Of a stretch of 24,452 nt of DNA, positions 1 to 7,302 are shown piece after piece (position 1 is the first letter of the stretch; every line of letters starts with the position of its first letter). Source of the stretch: a bacterium (GTDB lineage Bacteria; Armatimonadota; HRBIN16); NCBI GenBank assembly GCA_025057335.1, contig JANWXG010000007.1, forward strand, positions 1 through 24,452, written 5' to 3'. The notes under the pieces are model-generated. The model was not told the DNA's origin, made no database searches, and saw only the letters and a program-made list of their open reading frames with translations. A program made the translations under genes and the position numbers.

Positions 1-646
1 CCACCTCGCTGGCTTTCTGCAGGTAGAACAACACAGGATGAAACAGTTGGTAGACGGCGAAGTCTCGCAAGAACTTACTCTTCGCTTCCAGCACTGTCAC
101 TGTGCCCTGATATTCCATCGTCAAGTCTATTTCCATCTGCTGACTGAGCGCTTCAACTTGGGTGTCTCCGACTTGATAACGAAGGTCTTCCCGTGTGCGC
201 CCAGGTATGTAGATTTTGGGAGAGGCTACCACGTCCTCGTATAGGAAATCGTGCAGGATATGTTGATTGTAAACGAAAGACAACACTGTTGCCTCGCCTG
301 TGTCCAGGTCGTTCAGCAAGCTCTTTCGGTATCGCCATTGAACAATCTCGCTTTCCGCGATGTCTTCGAATACATGATACCACTTGTCCAGCTCCCTGAC
401 GAAGCGGTGTTTGCCCCGACCAACGTGTACCACACAAAATCCCTGTTCGCGTACCACGTCGGGCAACCTGTCCATGCAATCCACTTTCGTCACATCGAAA
501 GGGTTGCCGAAGCCAAACCGCGCGCAGACCTGTTTCACTTGCTGATTATTGAATTCCCATTCGCCGCGTTGCTGGCATAGCTCGAACAGCACTTGTAATA
601 CTTGCCACTTCTTGTTCTTGCGTTGCTCTTTCTCACTCGGCGTCAC
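1..646 (-). CDS. PD-(D/E)XK restriction-endonuclease-like protein (N-terminal part)
   Basis: An open frame of 215 codons runs from a GTG at 646-644 to the left edge without a stop, so the C-terminus is missing. The first 100 or so residues look like a helical, winged-helix-type DNA-binding region (for example WQVLQVLFELCQQRGEW at 14-30). Around residues 172-190 there is a candidate nuclease core: D174, twelve residues, then E187-A-K189, the D-Xn-(D/E)-X-K pattern of PD-(D/E)XK nucleases, followed by a helix with DFAVYQLFHP. This arrangement resembles type II restriction endonucleases, but the exact family is not recognised and no methyltransferase is visible. The start was chosen because GTG overlaps the TGA of the upstream SEDS-PBP gene (GTGA), suggesting translational coupling. 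An ATG further in (codon 58) would cut into conserved-looking sequence. It could instead be another PD-(D/E)XK nuclease, for example in repair. Confidence 0.6.
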   Translation of the reverse strand, partial: MTPSEKEQRKNKKWQVLQVLFELCQQRGEWEFNNQQVKQVCARFGFGNPFDVTKVDCMDRLPDVVREQGFCVVHVGRGKHRFVRELDKWYHVFEDIAESEIVQWRYRKSLLNDLDTGEATVLSFVYNQHILHDFLYEDVVASPKIYIPGRTREDLRYQVGDTQVEALSQQMEIDLTMEYQGTVTVLEAKSKFLRDFAVYQLFHPVLFYLQKASEV

Positions 647-3369
647 CTTGTCATTCCCTCCAGTGCGGGCAGTACCTGCTGCAGTATCCTTCGGCTCACG
701 CGAGCGGCTTGCCTGCCGCTGCCGCCGTGTTCCAGGACCAGAGCGAACGCGAGCGGCGGCAACCCCTCCTTCTGCACCACTCCCGCGAACCAGCCGTGCG
801 GCTTGCGGTTGCCTTCGGAGGTCTCGGCAGTGCCCGTCTTGCCATACACATCCCACCCCGTTCCCGTGAAGATGCCGAAGGCGGTTCCCGACTGTACCAC
901 TTCGGTCATCATCTGTCGCAGCGCCTCGGCGGTAGCGTCGCTGAAGGCGGTCTCGGAGGGGGCGTTGTTTGGGGTAAACGCAGGTTTGCGCCACGTCCCC
1001 CCGCGCGCCACCGTCGCCATAATGTTGGCGACCTCCAGCGGAGAGACGAGTATCTTGCCCTGACCGAAGCCGCAGTCGGGCAGGTCAGGCGCGATTTGCT
1101 CAGGGGCGGGCATGTGTTCTACCCCCAACACCTTCGCCATCTGGTAAAGCGCATCGGGCTGCAGGGCGATGGCTAAATGGGCGAAGTAAAGGTTGCAGGA
1201 GAGCTTCAAGGCGTCGCGCAGCCCCAGTGTGCCGTGTGCTCGCATCGTGGGATGGTCGCTCACGCGCGTCTTGACGAAGGTTTTCCCGTCCACCTTCCAG
1301 CGCACGTTGCGTTCGCGGTGACGACAGAGGTGTCGCAGGGGCACGCCTCGCTCCAGCGCGGCGGCAGCGGTCACTACCTTAAACACCGAGCCGGGCGCAT
1401 AGAGACCGTCCACTGGGCGGAAGATAAGTGGGGCATCCTGGCGCGTTCGCAGCTGCTGCCACAGGGCACGGGTCAGCCTGTTCGGGTCAAAAGTCGGCGT
1501 TCCCACCGCCACAAGCACCTGAGACGACTGCGGCTCCATCAGCACAAACGCCGCGTTGCCGTCGGGATATGCCTGTCGCAGGGCGCGCAGAGCGCGCTCC
1601 TGCGCCTCGCGCGAGATGGTCAGCGTCACGTCCTGTCCCTTCGGCAGCAGGAAGAAGGGCAGGTCTTTGCGTCGGTAGAGGCGGAGCAGGTCTTGCCCGT
1701 TTTCATATCCGCGCAGTCGTCGGTGGTAGCGCGCCTCTGCGCCTGTGGGACCGCCGAAGCGAGTATCCAGCCAGCCGACCAGCTGCGCGCAGGCTTCGCC
1801 GCAGGGGTAGACCCGGCGTCCTCCCTGTGTCTCTGCCAGCACGGCGCCCTCCGAGTCGAGGATTCTGCCACGCGGGATGCGACGAGCCAGCTGCTCCAGC
1901 CGCGGGTTGCCGAAGCGGTAGGGTTCAGCCTCTCGCGGGCGCACCAGGAGCGTGCGAGTGGCTATCTCGTCGGCTTGCACGCCCTGTATCCACAGGCAGC
2001 GTCCACCCAGCCCCCCCAGGACGAGCAGGAGGATCGCCACCGTGAGCCGATGCAGCCGAAGTCGATACCGGCTCGAGGAGGCAGAGACGGGTTGTGGCGA
2101 TGAGCGTGCGCTGATATTGTAAAGTATACCAACCATGGCGAGACTCGCCAGCAACGCGGAGTTGCCCTGTGCGATGAAAGGCAACGACATTCCCGTCATC
2201 GGAAGCAGCCCTGTGTTGCCCCCGCCGATGAGCACGATGTGCGTCGCCTGCAACACCACGATACCCGCCGCCAGCAGGCGGTCTTCTACAGTCGTGGCTC
2301 TTCCAGCGATTCGTATCCCTCTGCCCAGCCACAGGGCGTACAGGCACAACAAGCACAAGGTGCCAACCAGCCCCAGCTGCTCGCCCCACGCGCTGAACAC
2401 CGAGTCTGAGCGGGCGAAGGGCACACTGTACGGTCTTCCCAATCCCAGCCCGCTGCCGAATAGCCCCCCTGTAGCTAACGCCCACAGACAGTGTGCCAGA
2501 TGTTGTGCAGGTTCCTCTGTGACACGCCAGGGGGAGAGCCACATCTGCACGCGCGTCGGTAGCACACCGAAACCGAGTGTCTCTGCAAGAGCCATCCCTG
2601 TAAACATCAGCGCCCCACCGAGCAACAGCACCAGCAGTTTGCCCATCACCAGGTAGAGCACCACTAACAGCGTCAGATACATGGTAAGGGCGGGACCGAA
2701 ATCCCGCGCTATGACGAGCACTAACAGCATCAGCGCGAACATCACCAGCAAGGGAAGCGTCTCCTGCCAGCGGATGTGCCACCAGCGGGCGGAGGCGTGC
2801 GTCGCTCCCAGCACGCCCAGCCGTCGCGCCGCATACCCCGCGGTGAACAGGATGAGCAGAGGCTTCATGAACTCTACAGGCAGAAAGCCGAACAGCTGTA
2901 AGCGAGTTGCGCCCGGTCCTTTCCCCAGCAGGAGAAGCAGTATCCCCAGCAGGAGTGCCAGCAGTGCCCACAGGTAGTGGTATCCCAGGACCGTGCTCCG
3001 TTGGCGTGGTGTCAGGCTGGATAGCCCCACGATGAGTGCGGCGCCGACAAGCAACCCGGCGCTGTGTCGGAGGATGAACCCGACGGGTACCTCTTGCCCC
3101 GCCCCCAGCAGGTTGGCGAAACCCACCCCGCAGAGCACCAGAGTGGTTGGCAGGAGGACAGGGTCACCGAGCACGGAGCGCTGACGCATCACCCAGTGCA
3201 TCAGCAGCGGCAGTCCAGCTATCAACACGACGGCGAGCAAGAGGGTAAGGTGCTGGCTACCAGAGAGGGCGCGTGTGGCGAATAGTCCGAGCCAGGCAAC
3301 ACTCCCCACCAGCAGGTTCACCGTCGCCGCAATCAGCATCAAGATGCCTTCTCGTTTCCATGCTGCCAT
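643..3369 (-). CDS. SEDS (FtsW/RodA family)-class B penicillin-binding protein fusion
   Basis: A single 908-aa chain carries both halves of a peptidoglycan synthase. Residues 1-420 are a polytopic membrane domain with SEDS features: RDFGPAL near 222, GGLFGSGLGLG at 301-311, SVFSAWGEQLGLVG at 323-336 and GLLPMTGMSLPF near 387-398. After a further membrane span (about 441-458) comes a periplasmic PBP region. The RGRILDSEG pedestal motif is near 500, then the transpeptidase motifs SVFK (S661, K664), SCN (724-726) and KTG (844-846). SEDS proteins polymerise glycan strands and class B PBPs cross-link them; they are usually separate interacting proteins (RodA-PBP2, FtsW-FtsI). All three transpeptidase motifs are intact. 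The SEDS catalytic Asp expected before the GG-G-G motif appears replaced (see findings). The ATG start has AGGA about nine bases upstream. The downstream nuclease-like gene overlaps it by 4 bp. Whether it serves division or elongation cannot be told. Confidence 0.93.
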   Translation of the reverse strand: MAAWKREGILMLIAATVNLLVGSVAWLGLFATRALSGSQHLTLLLAVVLIAGLPLLMHWVMRQRSVLGDPVLLPTTLVLCGVGFANLLGAGQEVPVGFILRHSAGLLVGAALIVGLSSLTPRQRSTVLGYHYLWALLALLLGILLLLLGKGPGATRLQLFGFLPVEFMKPLLILFTAGYAARRLGVLGATHASARWWHIRWQETLPLLVMFALMLLVLVIARDFGPALTMYLTLLVVLYLVMGKLLVLLLGGALMFTGMALAETLGFGVLPTRVQMWLSPWRVTEEPAQHLAHCLWALATGGLFGSGLGLGRPYSVPFARSDSVFSAWGEQLGLVGTLCLLCLYALWLGRGIRIAGRATTVEDRLLAAGIVVLQATHIVLIGGGNTGLLPMTGMSLPFIAQGNSALLASLAMVGILYNISARSSPQPVSASSSRYRLRLHRLTVAILLLVLGGLGGRCLWIQGVQADEIATRTLLVRPREAEPYRFGNPRLEQLARRIPRGRILDSEGAVLAETQGGRRVYPCGEACAQLVGWLDTRFGGPTGAEARYHRRLRGYENGQDLLRLYRRKDLPFFLLPKGQDVTLTISREAQERALRALRQAYPDGNAAFVLMEPQSSQVLVAVGTPTFDPNRLTRALWQQLRTRQDAPLIFRPVDGLYAPGSVFKVVTAAAALERGVPLRHLCRHRERNVRWKVDGKTFVKTRVSDHPTMRAHGTLGLRDALKLSCNLYFAHLAIALQPDALYQMAKVLGVEHMPAPEQIAPDLPDCGFGQGKILVSPLEVANIMATVARGGTWRKPAFTPNNAPSETAFSDATAEALRQMMTEVVQSGTAFGIFTGTGWDVYGKTGTAETSEGNRKPHGWFAGVVQKEGLPPLAFALVLEHGGSGRQAARVSRRILQQVLPALEGMTR

Positions 3370-3568
3370 CTAAGTTGTCCTGCCGTGTGCGGTAATCATG
3401 GATTCTTGCAGTGCAAAGGCGCTCCCTGCCGCGCAGCGGGCTGCACTGGCGATTCCTCTGCAGACGGAGGCAAAGGACAGAACTCTCTCATAGCAAGCAG
3501 GCAGGTAGGAATCCATCTTGCTGCTGACGAAGATGACCTCACAATACTTCTGTGTGGGAGGGGTTCTC

Positions 3569-3709
3569 ATGGAGGGCTATTGCGTCAAGTGCAAAGCGAA
3601 GAAGGAAATGAAGAACCCGACTGTGGTGACACTGAAGAACGGGCGCCCCGCTACTGTTGGCACCTGCGCGACCTGCGGCACGAAGATTTACAAGATTGGC
3701 AGCAAGTAG
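3569..3709 (+). CDS. Small zinc-ribbon protein, DUF5679 type
   Basis: This 46-aa protein begins MEGYCVKCKAKKEM and ends IYKIGSK. It holds two CxxC knuckles, CVKC and CATC, about 26 residues apart, which should bind one zinc ion. Size, the KKEMKNP segment and the terminal CGTKIYKIG match the DUF5679 family of unknown function; the motif also recalls ribosomal protein L33 and other short zinc ribbons. The frame continues upstream to an ATG at 3518. I chose 3569 because a strong GGGAGGGG lies at 3556-3563 with six bases of spacing and the family motif starts right there. It stands alone, divergent from the SEDS-PBP gene, with a long inverted repeat downstream. A nucleic-acid or ribosome-associated role is only a guess. 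Confidence 0.85.
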   Translation: MEGYCVKCKAKKEMKNPTVVTLKNGRPATVGTCATCGTKIYKIGSK

Positions 3710-3760
3710 TGTAGAGGGTGCTTCGGTGTGTGTGTGGCGCAAACTGTAATCCGCTTTTTT

Positions 3761-3835
3761 GTGGTGGACCGTTTGCTGAGTTGTTTGGATGGCAGAATTG
3801 CCGTCGGTGGGTGTGCCCTCTGTACGGTCCACCAC
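3761..3835. repeat. 12-bp perfect inverted repeat with 51-nt loop
   Basis: The arm GTGGTGGACCGT at 3761-3772 is exactly complementary to ACGGTCCACCAC at 3824-3835. The 51-nt interval holds a small hairpin, GGCA-GAAT-TGCC, at 3791-3802. A T6 run (3755-3760) lies before the left arm rather than after the right one, so this is not a standard intrinsic terminator for the zinc-ribbon gene. Seen from the minus strand, it lies 20 bases past the stop of the pectate-lyase-like gene, but no T-run follows there either. It may be a 3' RNA structure or a small RNA; nothing more is visible. Confidence 0.6.
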
Positions 3836-3854
3836 CTTGTCCTGCAAGGCAACG

Positions 3855-5123
3855 TCAGCGGTGACGCAGCGTCAGGTTACCCCACATCTCCACCGCTGCC
3901 CCTGCGGGAGCCAGATGGACTACAGGACGCGCCGCCTGAAGGGTGTTGCCTGCTATCAGCGCAGAGGATACCCCCGCCTCGATACGTATCCCTTCCGTGG
4001 CGGAGCGAAGATGGCAACCTGATAGAGTAGTGTATCCGCCGCGCAGATGCACCGCCGGCACGGAGAAGGTTTCCATTGGGCGCAGCAGGCTGCATCCGTC
4101 TACCACCACTTGCTCCGCGCGCAGCACTTCCACACAGGGAGCGCCGTTGGACTTGATTTCTGCCCCCGTCACGCGCACGCGCGCTCGCTCGCCCTCCACA
4201 CGCATGCCCCAGAAATGGCTCCAGTAACAGCCTCCTGTGACGCTGACGGTATGCTCGCCGCGCACCTCTATCCCCACGTGGCAGAAGTCACTGGAGCAGC
4301 CCGTGAGCGCGCCCCAGGTGCCTCCCTCGATAGCGACGCCAGGGATTCTGTCGCGCAGCAGGTAGCCCGTATGCATGGCGAACACAAAACAGTCGCTCAG
4401 GCGCAGCATGTCGTTCTTCCCCAGATCGAAGCCAACGCCTTTCTCAAACGGGCGAGGCACTGGACCCAGGTTCCACACCTCCACGTTGCGGACTGTCGGC
4501 ACGTCCCAGGTGCCCGTCACGCGCAAGCCGATATTGCGGGGCGCTACGATGAAGACGTTCTCCACGTTCAGCCTGCCGATGTTGGAAACCCCGTCCGCCA
4601 TGATGCCATCCCAGGGATACATGATCTTGACCTGAGAGATGTATGCGCCGATGCCCGCTACCAGCACTGCAGGCGGACCCGACTCGGGTTCACCCTGCCA
4701 GTCGTAGCGAACAGCCATCGCCTGTAGTCCACCACCTGCTTTCAGCACCAGGCAGGGCGAATCGCGATGCTGGGGAAGCAGGATGGGGAGCACGTCGGTG
4801 TCGGCGCACCACGCGCCCGGGGAAGGTCCTGTCAGGCTGATGTTCTCCAGCGCCAGTGTGCGCGTGAGCAGGTAGCTGGCTCGCGGCACGAAGACCGCCG
4901 TGCCTGCCGAACGGGCAGCCTCGATCGCCTTCTCGAAGGCAACAGTGTCATCGGTTTTGCCATCACCGCGCGCGCCGAAATCGCGCACGTTCACTATCGA
5001 GGCAGGACGCGGGCGCACTGTAACCGTCTGCGCAGGAACCAGCCCCAGTGAAGCAACGCCCGCCAGAGCGCCCAAATCCTTTAGCGCCTCGCGCCGCGAC
5101 AGGCGAAACCCCGGCTCCTCCAC
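3855..5123 (-). CDS. Tat-exported pectate-lyase-superfamily (right-handed beta-helix) protein
   Basis: From the GTG at 5123 the product is 422 aa. Residues 9-15 (SRREALK) followed by a small-residue hydrophobic stretch to AQ at 31-32 form a twin-arginine signal. Residues 45-63 carry NVRDFGARGDGKTDDTVAF, the hallmark N-terminal motif of the Pectate_lyase_3 (GH28-like) beta-helix family. The rest is rich in short beta-strand repeats such as GGTWGALTGC and GGCYWSHFWG. It probably acts on or binds a polysaccharide outside the cytoplasm, but catalytic residues cannot be assigned. The open frame extends to 5288. That extension runs through a palindromic repeat and low-complexity sequence, while an AGGAGGT lies five bases before the GTG, so the shorter form is preferred. 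It lies on the same strand as the ARPP-1-type gene, 158 bp downstream of it. Confidence 0.82.
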   Translation of the reverse strand: MEEPGFRLSRREALKDLGALAGVASLGLVPAQTVTVRPRPASIVNVRDFGARGDGKTDDTVAFEKAIEAARSAGTAVFVPRASYLLTRTLALENISLTGPSPGAWCADTDVLPILLPQHRDSPCLVLKAGGGLQAMAVRYDWQGEPESGPPAVLVAGIGAYISQVKIMYPWDGIMADGVSNIGRLNVENVFIVAPRNIGLRVTGTWDVPTVRNVEVWNLGPVPRPFEKGVGFDLGKNDMLRLSDCFVFAMHTGYLLRDRIPGVAIEGGTWGALTGCSSDFCHVGIEVRGEHTVSVTGGCYWSHFWGMRVEGERARVRVTGAEIKSNGAPCVEVLRAEQVVVDGCSLLRPMETFSVPAVHLRGGYTTLSGCHLRSATEGIRIEAGVSSALIAGNTLQAARPVVHLAPAGAAVEMWGNLTLRHR

Positions 5124-5231
5124 CTTGCACCTCCTGCTGCAACGGGGGGATTCTCTGCAATCTGGCGTGTTTCCTTCCAGTGCAGGAGGCGTCGATGGGG
5201 GAGGCAAAGGCAACGGAGAAAGACAGCCAAA

Positions 5232-5262
5232 CTCCCCTCTCCCGTGCGACGGGAGAGGGGAG
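5232..5262. repeat. 14-bp palindromic hairpin element
   Basis: CTCCCCTCTCCCGT at 5232-5245 pairs perfectly with 5249-5262 around a 3-nt GCG loop. It lies 20 bases past the ARPP-1-type stop codon in that gene's transcript direction. No clean T-run follows, so it may act as a transcript end or stabiliser, or be an interspersed REP-like palindrome. Thirteen bases of it (5246-5258) recur exactly at 15444-15456, which favours a repeat family. Confidence 0.7.
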
Positions 5263-5281
5263 AAGCCTGCACACAGAAACA

Positions 5282-6295
5282 CTACCACAGCTGCCGTCGT
5301 AAACGCGCTGAGGGGCGGCTCAGGCTGGTGAACAGCTCGTAGGTGCGTTCGTCAGAAGCATCGGGGCTGTCGGGCACGGCGAAAGCACACAGGTGCACCA
5401 CCCGCTCACGCGCCACCAGTGCTGAGCCTATCACGCCTGCTGCCCGCAGGCGCACGTCCTCACCTTCGCCGACTGTAGGGAACCCTCGCGCGTCGGCATG
5501 AGCCACTCGCTGGATGAACTCTTGCGCAGCCTCGTGGCTCAAGGGGGCGAACTGGGGCTGGAAGTAGGCGATAGCGTCCAGCGCCACGCTGCGCAACAGC
5601 TTGGGGAAGAATCGGGCAAACGTCGCCGCGTAGTCGAACACGTCCAGACTGACAATCTGTCCGTTGATAGCGAACAGCACACCCACTTGTGCCTCCAGGG
5701 GCTGAAGCGCCCGTTCGTAATCGTGCAGGGTCGGCTCATAATGTTCGTAGATGTCGGACATGGCTCCCGTCGGTGAATGTACTTGCATGTTCATCGACAG
5801 CGTCGCGATGTCTTCCCACAGTGCCGCCTGGTCTGCAGCCGCGTCGCCCACTGTCTCCCGACGGTAGTATACCTGCCGGGATTTGCGTGCACGTATCATC
5901 GCAGCCATCGTCTGCCGAGAAGTACGAAACTCACGTGACACATGATGCCAGCGCCCCTGCTCCACGCAGGTCACCGGAATCACTATCGTCTGCTCAGGGG
6001 GCACCAGAATGGTCAGGTTCACCACGCGGTTCTGCTTCGCCCCGACCAGCTCCTCGCCATCCACGATGAGCACTGCCTGTGACGCCCTGTTGGTCACCTT
6101 CAGCTGGTTGACCTCGCCGCCTTCGTGTAACTCGGTCACCGAGACCAAATCTGCCTGCAGCGCCTCTTCCAGAGTCAGGTAGTCCGGGGAGCCGGAGGTA
6201 CCGTTCAACAGGGGAAACAGGCTGAGATTCTTAAAGCTTGCCGCTTCTCCCATCTGCAAGCGCAGCAGTCTGTCCTGAATCTGTGGTGTTGGCAT
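5282..6295 (-). CDS. ARPP-1 / DUF6569 family protein
   Basis: The 337-aa product starts MPTPQIQDRLLRLQMG and matches the pattern I know for the ARPP-1 (DUF6569) family: a FKNLSLFPLL segment near 21-30, YLTLEEAL, then VTNRASQAVLIVDGEELVGAKQNRVVN (67-93 region). The VPPEQTIVIPVTCVEQGRW segment follows. The C-terminal half contains GVLFAINGQIVSLDVFD. No signal peptide or membrane span is visible, so it is probably cytoplasmic. The family's biochemical role is not established; the name refers to its association with ADP-ribosylglycohydrolase and rhodanese-phosphatase genes, none of which occur here. The start has AGGAGGT eight bases upstream. A perfect consensus sigma-70 promoter lies about 70 bases before it (6367-6395), so it likely heads its own transcript and is well expressed. 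Confidence 0.85.
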   Translation of the reverse strand: MPTPQIQDRLLRLQMGEAASFKNLSLFPLLNGTSGSPDYLTLEEALQADLVSVTELHEGGEVNQLKVTNRASQAVLIVDGEELVGAKQNRVVNLTILVPPEQTIVIPVTCVEQGRWHHVSREFRTSRQTMAAMIRARKSRQVYYRRETVGDAAADQAALWEDIATLSMNMQVHSPTGAMSDIYEHYEPTLHDYERALQPLEAQVGVLFAINGQIVSLDVFDYAATFARFFPKLLRSVALDAIAYFQPQFAPLSHEAAQEFIQRVAHADARGFPTVGEGEDVRLRAAGVIGSALVARERVVHLCAFAVPDSPDASDERTYELFTSLSRPSARLRRQLW

Positions 6296-6366
6296 CTTGG
6301 CTGACCTCCTGTAGCGAAGAGGATGAGAGCGGTCATCTCCGCATTATTTGACCGCGTATTACTTGT

Positions 6367-6395
6367 ATTATACATTAAAAAGTAGAAAATGTCAA
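6367..6395 (-). promoter_or_regulatory. Perfect consensus sigma-70 promoter for the ARPP-1-type gene
   Basis: Read on the minus strand, TTGACA (6395-6390) and TATAAT (6372-6367) are separated by exactly 17 bases. All twelve hexamer positions match the consensus. The start point would be near 6360, giving a leader of about 65 bases before the ATG at 6295. The surrounding DNA is markedly AT-rich. Confidence 0.85.
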
Positions 6396-6439
6396 GAATT
6401 GGATATTAAGAAATCACTTTATGACAACTACGTGCGAGG

Positions 6440-6477
6440 ATTTGTCAAATGTTTGCAGATTACAAAAACGGTATTAT
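6440..6477 (+). promoter_or_regulatory. Possible promoter region of the Crp/Fnr gene
   Basis: TATTAT at 6472-6477 is a fair -10 hexamer with no good -35. A small palindrome ATTTG-T-CAAAT at 6440-6450 is centred about 39 bases before the expected start point, roughly where a Crp/Fnr-type activator would bind. It does not match TGTGA or TTGAT half-sites, so autoregulation is only a possibility. Confidence 0.3.
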
Positions 6478-6540
6478 CAAAAGCCAGCTACAGCAGGAGA
6501 GCCCCCGTCGTGCGGTAAACTATAAACAGGGGTGACAGAG

Positions 6541-7230
6541 ATGAGTTTAGCATGGGCGCTGGTGGAGAGCAATCCCCTGAACATGCTTCCTGCTGAACAT
6601 TCGGAGCGCATGATGCGCTCGATGCGCCGCCGTCAGCTGAGCCCTGGCGAGCGCCTGGAGCTGGGTAAGACCGCAGGTGGCTGGTGGGTCGTGGAGAACG
6701 GCTTGATGAAGATGTATCAGGTGGCTCCAGACGGCAGCTCGTTGACATATGCTCTGCTCAAACCGGGCGACTCGTTCGGGGAGACCGATATCCTGACGGG
6801 GCACTGGGTGCGGGCGATGGTGGAGGCACTGGAGCCCAGCACGGTGCGCTACCTGCCTGCAGAGCAGTTTCAAAGCTTGCTGCGCGAGTCGCCAGACTTT
6901 GCCCTCGCGCTGCTGCGCGTGATGGCGGAGCGCATTCGCCAGTCGCAGGAGCGCGTGTTCCATATCAGCCGTCTTCCCCTCACTCATCGGCTGGCGCACG
7001 CCCTGCTCGGGCTGGCAGAGTCGGTCGGCAAGCCTCACCCACTCGGCACGGAGATACATCTCACTCAGCAGGAGCTGGCAGACTACGTGGGAGCAACGCG
7101 CGAAGCGGTCAGCCGCACCCTGTCTGGGTGGAGCCGGCAAGGGTGCCTGGAGACCCATCGCAGGAGCATCATATTAAAAGACACCCGCTCGCTTCAGACA
7201 TTGTGCGAGCAGATTTCCATGTTCGCATGA
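6541..7230 (+). CDS. Crp/Fnr family transcriptional regulator
   Basis: The 229-aa product has a cyclic-nucleotide-binding-type beta-barrel (about 30-115, with GDSFGETDIL at 77-86), a long dimerisation helix (about 116-145) and a C-terminal winged helix-turn-helix, LTQQELADYVGATREAVSR, at 174-192. The recognition helix R187-E188-A-V-S191-R192 combines the Arg-Glu-Arg of Crp with the Glu-Ser-Arg of Fnr. The Arg-Ser pair of the Crp cAMP pocket aligns with Thr-Gly before WVRA, so cAMP binding is doubtful. There is no N-terminal cysteine cluster, so it is not an Fe-S Fnr. The start is ATG 6541 with AGGGGT at 6528-6533; a GTG at 6532 is possible but has a poor ribosome site. It converges on the fasciclin gene, whose promoter carries a matching operator. 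Confidence 0.92.
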   Translation: MSLAWALVESNPLNMLPAEHSERMMRSMRRRQLSPGERLELGKTAGGWWVVENGLMKMYQVAPDGSSLTYALLKPGDSFGETDILTGHWVRAMVEALEPSTVRYLPAEQFQSLLRESPDFALALLRVMAERIRQSQERVFHISRLPLTHRLAHALLGLAESVGKPHPLGTEIHLTQQELADYVGATREAVSRTLSGWSRQGCLETHRRSIILKDTRSLQTLCEQISMFA

Positions 7231-7232
7231 TG

Positions 7233-7264
7233 AAAAAATGGAAGGGTGCAAGACACCCTTCCAT
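7233..7264 (-). terminator. Intrinsic terminator of the fasciclin gene
   Basis: ATGGAAGGGTG (7238-7248) and CACCCTTCCAT (7254-7264) form an 11-bp perfect stem with a 5-nt loop. On the minus strand the stem is followed directly by T6 (7238-7233), the classic intrinsic terminator shape. It lies 38 bases after the fasciclin stop and just beyond the Crp/Fnr stop. On the plus strand no T-run follows the stem, so it should end Crp/Fnr transcription less well. Confidence 0.9.
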
Positions 7265-7302
7265 CTGAGGAGTGGGGGGTGACCGTCTTCGCAGGTGCGG
7301 TC

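Noticed and set aside
1925..2971. 348-aa minus-strand reading frame in another frame of the SEDS-PBP gene
   Set aside because: It is Arg/Ala/Gly-rich shadow translation overlapping a gene with clear domain motifs.
3518..3548. Sigma-70 promoter for the 46-aa zinc-ribbon gene (TTGCTG ... AATACT)
   Set aside because: Spacing of 19 and poor hexamers; not supportable from sequence alone.
5124..5288. N-terminal extension of the pectate-lyase-like protein
   Set aside because: It crosses a 14-bp palindrome and low-complexity sequence, while a Tat signal and a strong AGGAGGT mark the GTG at 5123.
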